DNA of 44,018 bases from Pseudomonas viridiflava (GTDB lineage Bacteria > Pseudomonadota > Gammaproteobacteria > Pseudomonadales > Pseudomonadaceae). Under the pieces are notes generated by a model. That model made no database searches. It saw only the letters and a program-made list of their open reading frames with translations, and was not told the DNA's origin. The DNA lies in the NCBI RefSeq assembly GCF_900580675.1, contig NZ_UTBG01000013.1, positions 1-44,018 on the forward strand, read 5' to 3'. The translations under genes and the position numbers were made by a program. Positions 1 through 8,169 of this stretch are shown in pieces (within the stretch, counting starts at the first letter, position 1; each line of letters starts with the position of its first letter).

Positions 1-204
1 CGCCTGGTCCGTATACAGCCCTTCGGTGATCACCAGGCCAAACCCGCCTTTGGCGAACCGCAGGTAATAGCGGTGCATGGCTTCGGTGGGAATGCCTTCT
101 TCGCTGGCACTGACACGTGTCATGGGCGCGACCGCCAGGCGGTTAGGCAACTGCACGTTTTTAATAACACATTTTGATAAAATATCTTGGCTGGCGTTAT
201 TCAT
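1..204 (-). CDS. NADH:flavin oxidoreductase / old yellow enzyme family, N-terminal part (cut by window edge)
   Basis: Only the first 68 codons are inside the window; the gene runs off the left edge. It starts at the ATG whose complement is at 202-204. The visible protein has the opening of the FMN-binding TIM barrel of old yellow enzymes: LPNRLAVAPMTR near residues 19-30, then RYYLRFAKGGFGLVITEG near residues 44-61. Family members reduce activated C=C bonds or related electrophiles with NAD(P)H. It is divergent from the LysR-type gene at 323, separated by about 118 bp, so that regulator may control it (inference). It is a paralogue of the NemA-like gene at 40667-41791, not the same gene. The catalytic residues lie outside the window. 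Confidence 0.85.
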   Translation of the reverse strand, partial: MNNASQDILSKCVIKNVQLPNRLAVAPMTRVSASEEGIPTEAMHRYYLRFAKGGFGLVITEGLYTDQA

Positions 205-322
205 GGATTGGCTACCTTGAGCATGTTCGGCTAAAAAACTAAGTGAACCGAAGCTTACGCTGGCCACTGCACCGATCAACTACATGGGCGGTGAAGGCGC
301 CATAACCAAAACGGATATAAAC

Positions 323-1213
323 ATGCTGACTTCCGATTTGCGCATTTTCCTCGCCATCCACGCGACCGGTGGTCTTTCAGCGGCGGCTCGGCAGCTGGAC
401 GTCGCGCCGATGCAGGTGTCGCGGCGCGTGGCCGCCCTGGAAGAAGAATTGGGCGTGCGCCTGTTTCATCGCACCACGCGCTCGGTCTCCCTGACCGCCG
501 AAGGCGACGCGCTGCTGCCCTATGCCCAGACCATGATTGAAGCCGAAGAAAGCGCGCTTGGGGAGTTCAGCCAAACCTCGGGCAAGGTCACCGGTGTGCT
601 GCGCATCACCGCGCCCAGCCTGTTCGGCCACTCCATCGTCATGGCGGTATTGCCGCGCTTGCTTGAGCAACACCCTGAGCTGCGCGTGGACTTGAACCTC
701 AGCGACCGGGTAGTCGATATCGTCGCCCAGGGTTTTGACCTGGCGCTGCGCATTGCGCCGCTGGTGGATTCGGAACTGGTGGCGCGCAAGGTCGCGGTCA
801 ACCCTCGGGTGATCTGCGCCGCGCCCGAGTACCTGAAGCGGCGCGGCACCCCGCTGGTCGCCGCCGACCTGGAGACCCATGACTGCTTGCTGCTGGAGGC
901 CATCCCGCGCTGGCCACTGGTCAGCAACGGCAAGCTGCACCGCAAAAGCGTGGGTGGGCGACTGCAAACCACCAGCGTCGATGCCGTCAGGTCCGCCGCG
1001 CTGAAGGGTTTGGGACTGGCGATGCTGACGCACCTGGACGTGTCTCGGCAATTGAGCGACGGTTCGCTGGTCCAGGTGCATTTGCAGGATGCAACCATGG
1101 AGCAACTGGCCGTGTGGGCCATCACCCCGACGCGGCGCTATGTACCGCGGCGGGTGAAGGTATTTCTCGACGCGCTTGAAGCCGAGTTGGCCGAGTTCAA
1201 CGTGGCGCGATAG
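323..1213 (+). CDS. LysR-family transcriptional regulator
   Basis: A 296-aa LysR-type regulator. The N-terminal winged helix-turn-helix is clear at residues 1-60 (FLAIHATGGLSAAARQL, then PMQVSRRVAALEEELGVRLF and HRTTRSVSLTAEG), followed by the periplasmic-binding-like effector domain. An upstream in-frame ATG at 284 would add 13 residues; the start at 323 is preferred because family members begin just before the HTH, though no strong ribosome binding site marks either. It is divergent from the old-yellow-enzyme gene at the left edge, the usual arrangement for a LysR regulator and its target. Its 3' end overlaps the convergent nadE gene by 17 bp. The effector is unknown. Confidence 0.88.
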   Translation: MLTSDLRIFLAIHATGGLSAAARQLDVAPMQVSRRVAALEEELGVRLFHRTTRSVSLTAEGDALLPYAQTMIEAEESALGEFSQTSGKVTGVLRITAPSLFGHSIVMAVLPRLLEQHPELRVDLNLSDRVVDIVAQGFDLALRIAPLVDSELVARKVAVNPRVICAAPEYLKRRGTPLVAADLETHDCLLLEAIPRWPLVSNGKLHRKSVGGRLQTTSVDAVRSAALKGLGLAMLTHLDVSRQLSDGSLVQVHLQDATMEQLAVWAITPTRRYVPRRVKVFLDALEAELAEFNVAR

Positions 1214-2006
1214 GCAGTGCGCGCTTGTGCGCCGTCTTAAGGTAGGCCGCCTCGACAATCGCGCGAACGCGCTCACTCACCGGCTCGCCCATCAGGTACG
1301 CGTCAATCTCCTCATATGAGCAGCCATACGCCTGCTCATCCGCCCTGCCCGGCGCCAGTTCTTCCAGATCGGCAGTCGGCAGTTTGTGCACCAGGTTTGC
1401 CGGCGCCCCAAGGTGGCTGGCCAGCAAACGTACCTGGGTCTTGGTCAAGCCGGAGAGCGGCGCGAGGTCGCAGGCGCCATCACCGAATTTAGTGAAAAAC
1501 CCCATCAGCGCTTCGGCGCCATGGTCGGTGCCGACCACCAGGCCGTGGTGCAGGTTGGCCACGGCGTACTGCGCGATCATCCGCGTACGCGCCTTGACGT
1601 TGCCCTTGATGAAGTCGACGTGCTCGGCGCTGGCCTCCGTGGCGGTCAGGCTCGCCATCAGGCCGTCGACGCTGGCGGCGATGTTGAGGGTGTCGATGTG
1701 GTCAGGGGTGATGAAATCGAGGGCAGCCTGCGCGTCGACTTCATCGGCCTGGGCCTTGTACGGCAGGCGCATGGCAATAAAACGCGCGGTGTATTCCTCG
1801 CGGCGCAGTTGCTCCACCGCCAACTGGCACAAACGGCCGGCGGTGAGGGAGTCGACGCCGCCGCTGATCCCCAGCACCAGGGCCTTGCAGCCGGACTGGC
1901 GCAGGGTGCTCTTGATGAAGTCGATGCGCCGTTGGATTTCCCCGGCCTCGCCGCCCTTGACCAGCTGCCGGTCGATATTCAGTTCCTGCGCGATACGTGC
2001 CTGCAT
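1197..2006 (-). CDS. nadE: NH3-dependent NAD+ synthetase
   Basis: A 269-aa NAD synthetase that adenylates and amidates nicotinate adenine dinucleotide to NAD+, the last step of NAD synthesis. The PP-loop motif GISGGVDS lies near residues 49-56 and the family signature GTDHGAEALMGFFTKFGDG follows in the middle. It lacks the N-terminal nitrilase domain of glutamine-dependent forms, so ammonia is the likely nitrogen donor. The start is the ATG at 2006, one base after the pncB stop; a longer frame to 2093 would run into pncB and is rejected. It is the last gene of pncA-pncB-nadE, likely repressed by NrtR encoded divergently. Confidence 0.95.
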   Translation of the reverse strand: MQARIAQELNIDRQLVKGGEAGEIQRRIDFIKSTLRQSGCKALVLGISGGVDSLTAGRLCQLAVEQLRREEYTARFIAMRLPYKAQADEVDAQAALDFITPDHIDTLNIAASVDGLMASLTATEASAEHVDFIKGNVKARTRMIAQYAVANLHHGLVVGTDHGAEALMGFFTKFGDGACDLAPLSGLTKTQVRLLASHLGAPANLVHKLPTADLEELAPGRADEQAYGCSYEEIDAYLMGEPVSERVRAIVEAAYLKTAHKRALPIAPR

Positions 2007-2007
2007 G

Positions 2008-3225
2008 TCACACCTCCACGTTGCCGACGTTGAACACTTGTGCTGCGTACTGCAAAAACGACGGGTCTTCGCAGACATTCTTGATCGGGTCATCGGAAAA
2101 CTTCACCACCGGTTCGCCGTGCACCCGCACCAGTTTCATCACGATGCTCAGCGGTTCCACACCTTCCACATCGCACGCCAGGCTGGTGCCCATGCCGAAA
2201 CCGAATTTGGCCTTGCCACGGACGTGGCGCAGGATCGGCAGGCATTTTTCGAAGTTCAGGCCGTCGGAGAACATCAGGTCCTTGGTCATCGGGTCGATGC
2301 CCAGTTGCTTGTAGCGGGCCAGCACCTTGTCGGCCCAGGCGATCGGGTCACCGGAGTCCTGGCGCAGGCCGTCGTAAAGCTTGGCGAAGTACAGGTCGAA
2401 ATCCTTGAGGAAAAAGTCGGTGCTGATGCAGTCGGTCAGGGCGATCCCCAGGCGACCACGGTATTCACGCACCCAGTTTTCCAGCGCGGCGTTCTGGCTT
2501 TCGCGCAGGCGCCCGAGTTGCTGGTGCACCATCAGCCACTGGTGGGCCATGGTGCCGATCAGCGGCAAGTCGAACTCATAGGCCAGGTGCGCGTTGCTGG
2601 TGCCGACGAACTGGCCGGGGAAGTCGCGGCGCATGATGTCGACCACTTCGCGCTGGGCCTTGAACGACAGGCGCCGGCGGGTGGAAAAATCCGAGACGCG
2701 CAAGTCGGCCAGTTCGTCGCGGCTGAGGTTTTTCTCCAGCCAGTCGAATTTCTGGTAGAGCTTGCGGGTGACGTCTTCCAGGCTCACGTCCGGGTATTTG
2801 TCGCGGTTGCGCAGTTCGCTGACCAGCGCCAGCACCGGCTGCTCGAACATGATGCAGTGCAGCATCGGGCCAACCACACGGATGTTCAGTTGGCCGTCGA
2901 CTTCACTGACATGGATGTAGCGCAGGTTGAAGCGGAACAGGCCGAGGAAGCGCTCGTAGTCAGGGGTCAGGTACTCACGAAAACGCGGGTTGAACAGAAA
3001 GCGCAGCTCGCCTTCACGCATCTGCAGGCCGGCCATTTGTTCAAGCTCGGCGCGCAGCTGCGGGATCAGGTGGGTGAGTTTTTCCTTGGAGCGGACGATG
3101 AAGTTGTACTCCACGTCGACATTCGGGTACTGGTGCAACACGGCCTGCATCATGGTGAAGGTGTAGTAGTCGGTGTCGAGCAAGCCCTGGATCACCGGGG
3201 CTTCGTAGTCGTAGGCGCTTTCCAT
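2008..3225 (-). CDS. pncB: Nicotinate phosphoribosyltransferase
   Basis: A 405-aa enzyme converting nicotinate and PRPP to nicotinate mononucleotide, using ATP hydrolysis. The start region LLDTDYYTFTMMQAVLHQYP is typical of PncB, and the GTMAHQW segment carries the histidine that is phosphorylated in this family. A good ribosome binding site (AAGGAG) lies upstream of the ATG at 3225. It sits 11 bp downstream of pncA and 1 bp upstream of nadE, so the three genes are very probably co-transcribed. The length is normal for the bacterial type I enzyme. Confidence 0.96.
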   Translation of the reverse strand: MESAYDYEAPVIQGLLDTDYYTFTMMQAVLHQYPNVDVEYNFIVRSKEKLTHLIPQLRAELEQMAGLQMREGELRFLFNPRFREYLTPDYERFLGLFRFNLRYIHVSEVDGQLNIRVVGPMLHCIMFEQPVLALVSELRNRDKYPDVSLEDVTRKLYQKFDWLEKNLSRDELADLRVSDFSTRRRLSFKAQREVVDIMRRDFPGQFVGTSNAHLAYEFDLPLIGTMAHQWLMVHQQLGRLRESQNAALENWVREYRGRLGIALTDCISTDFFLKDFDLYFAKLYDGLRQDSGDPIAWADKVLARYKQLGIDPMTKDLMFSDGLNFEKCLPILRHVRGKAKFGFGMGTSLACDVEGVEPLSIVMKLVRVHGEPVVKFSDDPIKNVCEDPSFLQYAAQVFNVGNVEV

Positions 3226-3236
3226 GGTGTGTCTCC

Positions 3237-3884
3237 TTAACGCGTGGCCATCGTGGCCAGTTCTTCGCGGGTGCTGCTGATGGCAGCACCTGCCTTGAGC
3301 AACTCATTCACCGCCTGTACGCCGCCCTCCTCGCTGATACCGCGGCACGCCGGCAGGTGCAGCACTACGTCGAGACCGGCGTTGAGCAGTTGCAGCGCGG
3401 TGGTCTTGACGCAGTAGTCCAGGGCCAGGCCGCCGACGAGCACCCGGCTCACGCCCTGGGCTTTCAGGTACTCGATCACGCCGGTGGACAGTTTGTCGTG
3501 CAGGTCGTGGTAACAGGCGCCGTAAGGGTGCAAGTCGGGTTCGACGCCTTTCCAGATGAAGTAATCGTAGTCATACGGCGTGGGCAACTCGTCCAGCAGC
3601 GTAAAACCTTCGGTGCCCGGTACGCAGTGGCTGACCCAGGTGACATCGGCGTGAACCAGCCCGGTGGGCTGCAGCATCTCGCTGTGCTGCGTGACCACCC
3701 AGGGTGCGTGCGGGGTGTGCGCGTCTTTGCTGCCGACGCGGTGGCCGGCGAGGCTGGCCATGTAGTTGAGTTCGCTGCCGATCAGGTCGCCGCCAGCCAC
3801 AGGCAACTCGTTGGGGCACAGCGGCGTGAAGCTCTTCTGGGCATCGACATCGAATGAAGCAATGGCAGTTCTTGCGAGGGTCAT
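3237..3884 (-). CDS. pncA: Nicotinamidase
   Basis: A 215-aa cysteine hydrolase of the isochorismatase fold, deamidating nicotinamide to nicotinate. Residues matching the nicotinamidase catalytic triad are visible: Asp14 (FDVDAQKSF), Lys112 (WKG) and Cys158 (LDYCVK). The metal-site signature SKDAHTPHAPW is near residues 52-62. The ATG at 3884 is chosen because AGGAGA lies just upstream; the frame extends 9 codons further without a good site. It is the first gene of the salvage operon. A promoter-like pair TTGCAA-17-TACTTT upstream is overlapped by the dyad at 3911-3931, the likely NrtR operator. Confidence 0.93.
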   Translation of the reverse strand: MTLARTAIASFDVDAQKSFTPLCPNELPVAGGDLIGSELNYMASLAGHRVGSKDAHTPHAPWVVTQHSEMLQPTGLVHADVTWVSHCVPGTEGFTLLDELPTPYDYDYFIWKGVEPDLHPYGACYHDLHDKLSTGVIEYLKAQGVSRVLVGGLALDYCVKTTALQLLNAGLDVVLHLPACRGISEEGGVQAVNELLKAGAAISSTREELATMATR

Positions 3885-3910
3885 GGCAGTTCTCCTGTGG
3901 CCTGCAAACA

Positions 3911-3977
3911 AAAGTACACGTCATGTACTTTCATTGCAAGAAACATTTATTTATCTATGCTGGAGCCAGTACATGAC
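3911..3977. promoter_or_regulatory. Probable NrtR operator and overlapping divergent promoters between pncA and nrtR
   Basis: A perfect 8-bp inverted repeat, AAAGTACA at 3911-3918 and TGTACTTT at 3924-3931, has a 5-bp spacer. On the minus strand TTGCAA (3934-3939), a 17-bp gap and TACTTT (3911-3916) form a good sigma70 promoter for pncA whose spacer and -10 lie inside the dyad. On the plus strand the same palindromic TTGCAA, a 16-bp gap and TATGCT (3956-3961) form a candidate nrtR promoter. A 10-bp copy of the operator arm, AGTACATGAC, recurs at 3968-3977 near the predicted nrtR start of transcription, suggesting autoregulation. The sequence elements are seen; binding by NrtR is inferred. Confidence 0.7.
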
Positions 3978-4030
3978 ATATCTGTTCGATCCGTTAGACT
4001 GTGCCCCACCGCTGTTTAGAAGGACGTCAC

Positions 4031-4723
4031 ATGCCACTTAGCCCGTACCTGCACACCGTCGACCTGTGCGCGCTGCACTACTGCCGCGCCTCCGGTGAAA
4101 TCCAACTGCTGCTGAACAAACGCGACGCCGAGCCGTTCGCCGGGCATTGGGCGTTGCCGGGTGTGGTGGTGAATGGCGATGTGCAAGATCTGAGCCTCAA
4201 GGATGCGGTGGAGCGCTTGCGCGCCAGCAGCAAGGTCGGCCTGCCGCTGGCCTGGAGCGAGCAAGTGGGCACGGTGGGCGATGCGTTTCGTGATCCGCGT
4301 TGCTGGTCATCGTCCACGTATTACCTGGCGATCGTGGCCGATGAGGTGGCGCTGGGCGAACATCAGGGCTGGTTTGCGTTGAAGGCAGTGGCGGACGGCA
4401 GCATCAAGTTGCCGTTCGATCACAACGCGATCGTGACGGCCGTGCAAGAGCGTTTGTTCTCCAAATCGCTGTACAGCAACTTGCCGTTGCTGTTCCTGGG
4501 CAATGAATTCAGCGCGCCGGAAGCGACCACGATTTTTTCCATGGTGCTGGAGCGACCGGTGCTCAAGACCAGTATTCGTCAGCGTTTATTGAAGCTGACT
4601 GAGGCGGGGTATCTGCGTGAGACTGGGCGCAAGAAGCACGGCGAAGGCGGCCGGCCCCAGGCGACGGTGGAGAACCTGAAGCCTGGGGCGGTGTATTTTT
4701 TTGATCGCAGCTTTGCCGACTGA
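4031..4723 (+). CDS. nrtR: NrtR-type Nudix-related transcriptional regulator of NAD metabolism
   Basis: A 230-aa protein with an N-terminal Nudix-like domain (about residues 1-135) and a C-terminal winged helix (about 150-225, with TSIRQRLLKLTEAGYLRETG). The Nudix box is present in outline near GVVVNGDVQDLSLKDAVERL, but the catalytic REXXEE glutamates are missing, as expected for NrtR regulators, which sense ADP-ribose-type ligands rather than hydrolyse them. The ATG at 4031 is chosen over an earlier one at 4001 because AAGGACG lies just upstream. It is divergent from pncA-pncB-nadE, the usual position for the repressor of that operon. Confidence 0.9.
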   Translation: MPLSPYLHTVDLCALHYCRASGEIQLLLNKRDAEPFAGHWALPGVVVNGDVQDLSLKDAVERLRASSKVGLPLAWSEQVGTVGDAFRDPRCWSSSTYYLAIVADEVALGEHQGWFALKAVADGSIKLPFDHNAIVTAVQERLFSKSLYSNLPLLFLGNEFSAPEATTIFSMVLERPVLKTSIRQRLLKLTEAGYLRETGRKKHGEGGRPQATVENLKPGAVYFFDRSFAD

Positions 4724-4744
4724 GCAATTCTCCAGAGCGCAATT

Positions 4745-4837
4745 GTGGCGAGGGAGCTTGCTCCCGTTCGACAGCGCAGCTGGAGCCGGCTTTTTGGGGC
4801 CGCTTCGCACCCCAGCGCAAGCAAGCTTGCTCGCCAC
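4745..4837. repeat. REPIN (paired inverted REP palindromes), copy 1
   Basis: A 93-bp element starting GTGGCGAGGGAGCTTGCTCC and ending GCAAGCTTGCTCGCCAC, lying between the convergent nrtR and sorbitol dehydrogenase genes. Its reverse complement reappears at 10328-10420 with a single base difference. It has the size, inverted end-palindromes and intergenic placement of REPINs of the P. fluorescens group, and could also act as a bidirectional terminator. Confidence 0.85.
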
Positions 4838-4875
4838 AACAAGCCCCTCCCCAGATTTTTAATCAGTGTTCGGCT

Positions 4876-5649
4876 TCAATTCATCCAGTTGCCCCCGTCC
4901 ACGTTGTAGGTCTGTGCCACCACGTAGTCGGCTTCTTTGGAGGCAAGAAACACCGCCATCCCGGTCAAATCCTCAGCCGTGCCCATCCGCCCAAAGGGCA
5001 CCTCGGCCCCTACCCGCTTCTTCTTCTCGCCGGGCGCCAGGCCTTCGTGCTTGGCGAACAGCGCGTCCACCCCATCCCAATGCTCACCCTCCACCACGCC
5101 CGGCGCGATGGCATTCACGTTGATGCCCTGCTTGATCAGGTTCAACCCGGCCGACTGCGTGAGGCTGATCACCGCCGCCTTGGTTGCGCAGTAGATCGCC
5201 ACCAGCGGCTCGCCACGACGCCCGGCCTGGCTGGCCATATTGATAATCTTGCCGCCATGGCCCTGGCTGATCATCTGCCGCGCCGCCGCCTGCAGCGTGA
5301 ACAGCGTACCGGCGACGTTGATCGAGAACAGCCGCTCATAGCTGTCGCGAGTGATATCGACGATAGGCGCCAGGTCGAACAGCGCGGCGTTGTTGATCAG
5401 GATATCCAGCTGGCCGGCATGGGCGACCACGGCGGCAATCGCGCTGTCGATGGAAGCCTGGTCGGTCACATCCATTGCCACCGCATAGGCCTGCGGGCCC
5501 AGTTCAGCCGCCGTGGCCTCGGCCCGTTGCAGGTTGATGTCGGCGATGGCGACAGTGGCGCCTTCGGCAATGTAGGCCTGGGCAAAGGCGCGGCCGATGC
5601 CGCGCGCCGATCCGGTGATCAGCGCGCTTTTACCTTCAAGTCGTTTCAT
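4876..5649 (-). CDS. SDR-family sorbitol (L-iditol 2-) dehydrogenase
   Basis: A 257-aa short-chain dehydrogenase. The NAD-binding motif TGSARGIG is at residues 12-19, the NNAA motif near 86-89, and the catalytic Ser-Tyr-Lys appears as MASQAG followed by YCATK. The end NVDGGNWMN is also typical. From memory it is very close to the sorbitol/galactitol dehydrogenase SmoS of Rhodobacter, which oxidises D-sorbitol to D-fructose. It starts 27 bp after the binding-protein gene, with AGGA before the ATG, so the two are probably one transcript. In polyol operons of this kind, permease and ATPase genes normally lie between the binding protein and the dehydrogenase; they are absent here. Confidence 0.88.
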   Translation of the reverse strand: MKRLEGKSALITGSARGIGRAFAQAYIAEGATVAIADINLQRAEATAAELGPQAYAVAMDVTDQASIDSAIAAVVAHAGQLDILINNAALFDLAPIVDITRDSYERLFSINVAGTLFTLQAAARQMISQGHGGKIINMASQAGRRGEPLVAIYCATKAAVISLTQSAGLNLIKQGINVNAIAPGVVEGEHWDGVDALFAKHEGLAPGEKKKRVGAEVPFGRMGTAEDLTGMAVFLASKEADYVVAQTYNVDGGNWMN

Positions 5650-5676
5650 GGAGGCGTCCTAAAATACTTCTGCTGT

Positions 5677-6987
5677 TTATTTTGGGTACCCGGCGCGTTT
5701 CATTTCGCGCTCGGTAGTGGACTGCGCTGCAAGCAAAGCCTGCTCAACCGTCATGCCGCCGGTGAGCGCCGCCGAGAACAGCTTGCCGACGGAGGTGCCG
5801 ATGGCCTGGAACTCGGGGATGGTCACGTACTGGATGCCCACGTACGGCACGGGCTTGGCCGACGGGTGCGCGGGGTCGGCGTGCTTCATCATTTCCAGAG
5901 TGACCTGAGCAAACGGCGCGGCCTTCAAGTACGCCTCGCTGTAGGTGGATTGGCGGGTGCCCGGCGGTACGTTGGTGATGCCTTCTTTATCGGCGACCAG
6001 CTGGATGTAGTCCTTGGACGTGGCCCAGGCGATAAAGGCTTTGGCGGCGTCCTTGTGCTTGGAGGTGGCCGGAATCGCCAGGGACCAGGCGTACAGCCAG
6101 GAGGAGCCCTTGTCGGTGACTTCAGTCGGTGCGGCAGCGAAACCTACGCTGTCGGCAACCTTGCTCTGGCTAGTGTCGGTGGTGAACGAGCCGGCGACGC
6201 TGGCATCGACCCAGATCGCGCATTTACCGCTGTTGAACAGCGCCAGGGTTTCGTTGAAACCGTTGCTGGAAACACCCGGAGGCCCATAGTTTTTCAGGGT
6301 ATTGACGTAGAAGTTGGCCGCCGCCGTCCACTCGGGGCTGGTCAGCTCTGGCTTCCACTGCTCGTCGAACCAACGTGCGCCGAAGGCATTGGCCATCGTG
6401 CTCAGCAATGCGATGTTTTCGCCCCAGCCGGCCTTGCCACGCAGGCACATGCCGTACTGGCCTTTGTCCTTGTCGGTGAGTTTGGCGGCGAACTCGCCGA
6501 GTTGGGTCCAGGTCGGGTGCGCGGGCATGCTGAGGCCGGCTTGCTTGAACAAGTCGGTGCGGTAGTAGGTCACGGTGCTTTCGCCGTAGAACGGCAAGGC
6601 GTACAGGGTGTTGTTGACCGACAGGCCCTGGCGCACCGAGGGGAAGATATCGTCGGCGTCGTAATCGGCGGGCAGTTCGGTCAGCGGTTCGAGCCAGTGC
6701 TTGGCGCCCCACAACGGGGTCTCGTAGGTGCCGATGGTGAGCACGTCGAACTGCCCGCCCTGGGTGGCGATGTCGGTGGTCAGGCGCTGGCGCAGTACGT
6801 TTTCTTCGAGCACCACCCAGTTCAGCTTGATGTCCGGGTGCTGCTGCTCGAACACCTTGGACAGGCGCTGCATGCGGATCATGTCGCTGTTGTTGACGGT
6901 GGCGATGGTGACGGTGTCGGCGGCGTAGCTGGGCATGGCCAGGGCCAGACCGGAGAGCACGAACAACACTTGGGGGAGCTTGAGCAT
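5677..6987 (-). CDS. mtlE: Polyol ABC transporter substrate-binding protein, MtlE/SmoE-like
   Basis: A 436-aa periplasmic solute-binding protein of the family-1 (sugar/polyol) type. A signal peptide is clear: MLKLPQVLFVLSGLALAMP, with a predicted cut after SYA near residue 23. The body shows family features such as the DVLTIGTYETPLWG and ALPFYGEST segments. It should bind mannitol, sorbitol or arabitol for import. The ATG at 6987 follows AGGTGG; a GTG at 6999 would add 4 residues. It is divergent from the MtlR-like activator. The protein looks complete at both ends, yet no permease or ATPase genes follow, so it may be an orphan that uses another transporter. Confidence 0.85.
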   Translation of the reverse strand: MLKLPQVLFVLSGLALAMPSYAADTVTIATVNNSDMIRMQRLSKVFEQQHPDIKLNWVVLEENVLRQRLTTDIATQGGQFDVLTIGTYETPLWGAKHWLEPLTELPADYDADDIFPSVRQGLSVNNTLYALPFYGESTVTYYRTDLFKQAGLSMPAHPTWTQLGEFAAKLTDKDKGQYGMCLRGKAGWGENIALLSTMANAFGARWFDEQWKPELTSPEWTAAANFYVNTLKNYGPPGVSSNGFNETLALFNSGKCAIWVDASVAGSFTTDTSQSKVADSVGFAAAPTEVTDKGSSWLYAWSLAIPATSKHKDAAKAFIAWATSKDYIQLVADKEGITNVPPGTRQSTYSEAYLKAAPFAQVTLEMMKHADPAHPSAKPVPYVGIQYVTIPEFQAIGTSVGKLFSAALTGGMTVEQALLAAQSTTEREMKRAGYPK

Positions 6988-7071
6988 GGCGGTTTCCACC
7001 TGTTGTTTTTGTTGTTGAGCGCCGATTACAGCAGCTTGGCCAAGCCCTCACAAACCCGTGGGGAATGCTCG

Positions 7072-7117
7072 ACTGATACTTTTTTAACCGCCCACCCAGG
7101 CGCAAAAAAGTATCAGT
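7072..7117. promoter_or_regulatory. Perfect 14-bp inverted repeat in the mtlE-mtlR divergent promoter region
   Basis: ACTGATACTTTTTT at 7072-7085 and its exact reverse complement AAAAAAGTATCAGT at 7104-7117 are separated by 18 bp. The repeat lies 85 bp upstream of the mtlE start and 75 bp upstream of the mtlR start, where an activator-binding site would be expected. Arms this long and exact are unlikely by chance. An operator for MtlR or another dimeric regulator is the simplest reading. A hairpin is possible but would not terminate any known gene here. Confidence 0.6.
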
Positions 7118-7191
7118 GCCACACAAAACCGGGGCTAGCGCAGGGGTTGCCAACCCGCGTATTTTGGAGCGATTCCCCAAATACAAGCCGC

Positions 7192-8136
7192 ATGATCATG
7201 CCCATCAGCAGCGCCCAACTGTTCGAACACCGCCCCGCCGAGCTGGAAGTGATCCTGCCGGAGCCGGATCACTGCTTTCGCTGGTTCGAACATGATTACC
7301 CCTATGACCTGGCGCGCTGGAATCACCACCCCGAATTCGAAATCCACCTGATCCGCCAGGGCAGCGGCAAGCTGGTGGCGGGCGACTATATCGGCGCGTT
7401 CAGTGCCGGGCATGTCGCGCTGATCGGCCCCGACCTGCCCCACGACTGGATCGGCGAACTGGCGCCCGGCGAACACTTGAGCGGGCGCGACGTGGTGCTG
7501 CAATTCGACGGCGCTGCCCTCCTCGCCCTGCGCAAGACCCTGCCGGAACTTGGCGACCTGCAGCAGCTGTTCGAACAGGCCCGACGCGGTCTGGAGTTCA
7601 CCGGCGAAACAGCGCTGCAGGCCGCGCACCTGATGGAAGCCATCGGCGACGCCCATGGCCTGCAACGGCTGATCCTGTTCCTGCAACTGCTCAACACCCT
7701 GAAAAATGCCGCGCCGCCGCAGGTCAAGGCCCTGGCCAGCCCTTGCTACGCACCGACCCTTGACGCGCGCAGCGCCGAACGCATCAACAAGGCCTTCGAT
7801 TACTTGATGACGGAGCTGACCGGCGACGTGCGCCTGTCGGTGATCGCGCAGCAGTTGGAGATGAGCGAGCCGGGCTTCTCGCGTTTCTTGAAGCGCAACA
7901 CCGGCCACGGTTTTATCGACCTGATGCGCAAGTTCCGCGTGCCGCGCGCCTGCCGGCTGTTGCTGCAAAGCGAGATGTCGGTGGCGGCCATCTGCTTTGA
8001 AGTGGGCTACGCCAACTTGTCCAACTTCAACCGGCATTTTCGGATCGAGATGCACCAGACGCCGAGCGAATATCGGCGGGAAACCGCGATGCATTTGTTC
8101 AATCGCGTTGAGAAAATGACACCCAGTCAATTTTGA
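7192..8136 (+). CDS. mtlR: AraC-family activator, MtlR-like
   Basis: A 314-aa AraC-family regulator. The N-terminal half is a cupin-like ligand domain (WNHHPEFEIHLIRQGSGKLV near residues 44-63). The C-terminal 100 residues hold the two HTH units: LSVIAQQLEMSEPGFSRFLK, then SVAAICFEVGYANLSNFNRH and a PSEYRR end. It is divergent from the mtlE-like gene, as mtlR is in Pseudomonas mannitol/arabitol/sorbitol loci, where it activates the polyol operon. The start at 7192 (MIMPISS) is tentative: a second in-frame ATG is at 7198 and no strong ribosome binding site is seen. The frame continues far upstream antisense to mtlE, which is a shadow. Confidence 0.83.
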   Translation: MIMPISSAQLFEHRPAELEVILPEPDHCFRWFEHDYPYDLARWNHHPEFEIHLIRQGSGKLVAGDYIGAFSAGHVALIGPDLPHDWIGELAPGEHLSGRDVVLQFDGAALLALRKTLPELGDLQQLFEQARRGLEFTGETALQAAHLMEAIGDAHGLQRLILFLQLLNTLKNAAPPQVKALASPCYAPTLDARSAERINKAFDYLMTELTGDVRLSVIAQQLEMSEPGFSRFLKRNTGHGFIDLMRKFRVPRACRLLLQSEMSVAAICFEVGYANLSNFNRHFRIEMHQTPSEYRRETAMHLFNRVEKMTPSQF

Positions 8137-8169
8137 CCAAAAGGTCGACTAATTCCGGTTTTTTCCATG

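Noticed and set aside
1384..3240. A 618-codon plus-strand frame antisense to nadE and pncB
   Set aside because: It is a shadow of two clear NAD-salvage genes, with no motif or ribosome binding site of its own.
7072..7117. Reading the 14-bp inverted repeat as a transcription terminator
   Set aside because: Both flanking genes are transcribed away from it, so no gene ends there.
5047..7191. Upstream in-frame extension of the mtlR gene across the SDR and mtlE genes
   Set aside because: The extension is antisense to two real genes; the AraC protein itself begins near 7192.
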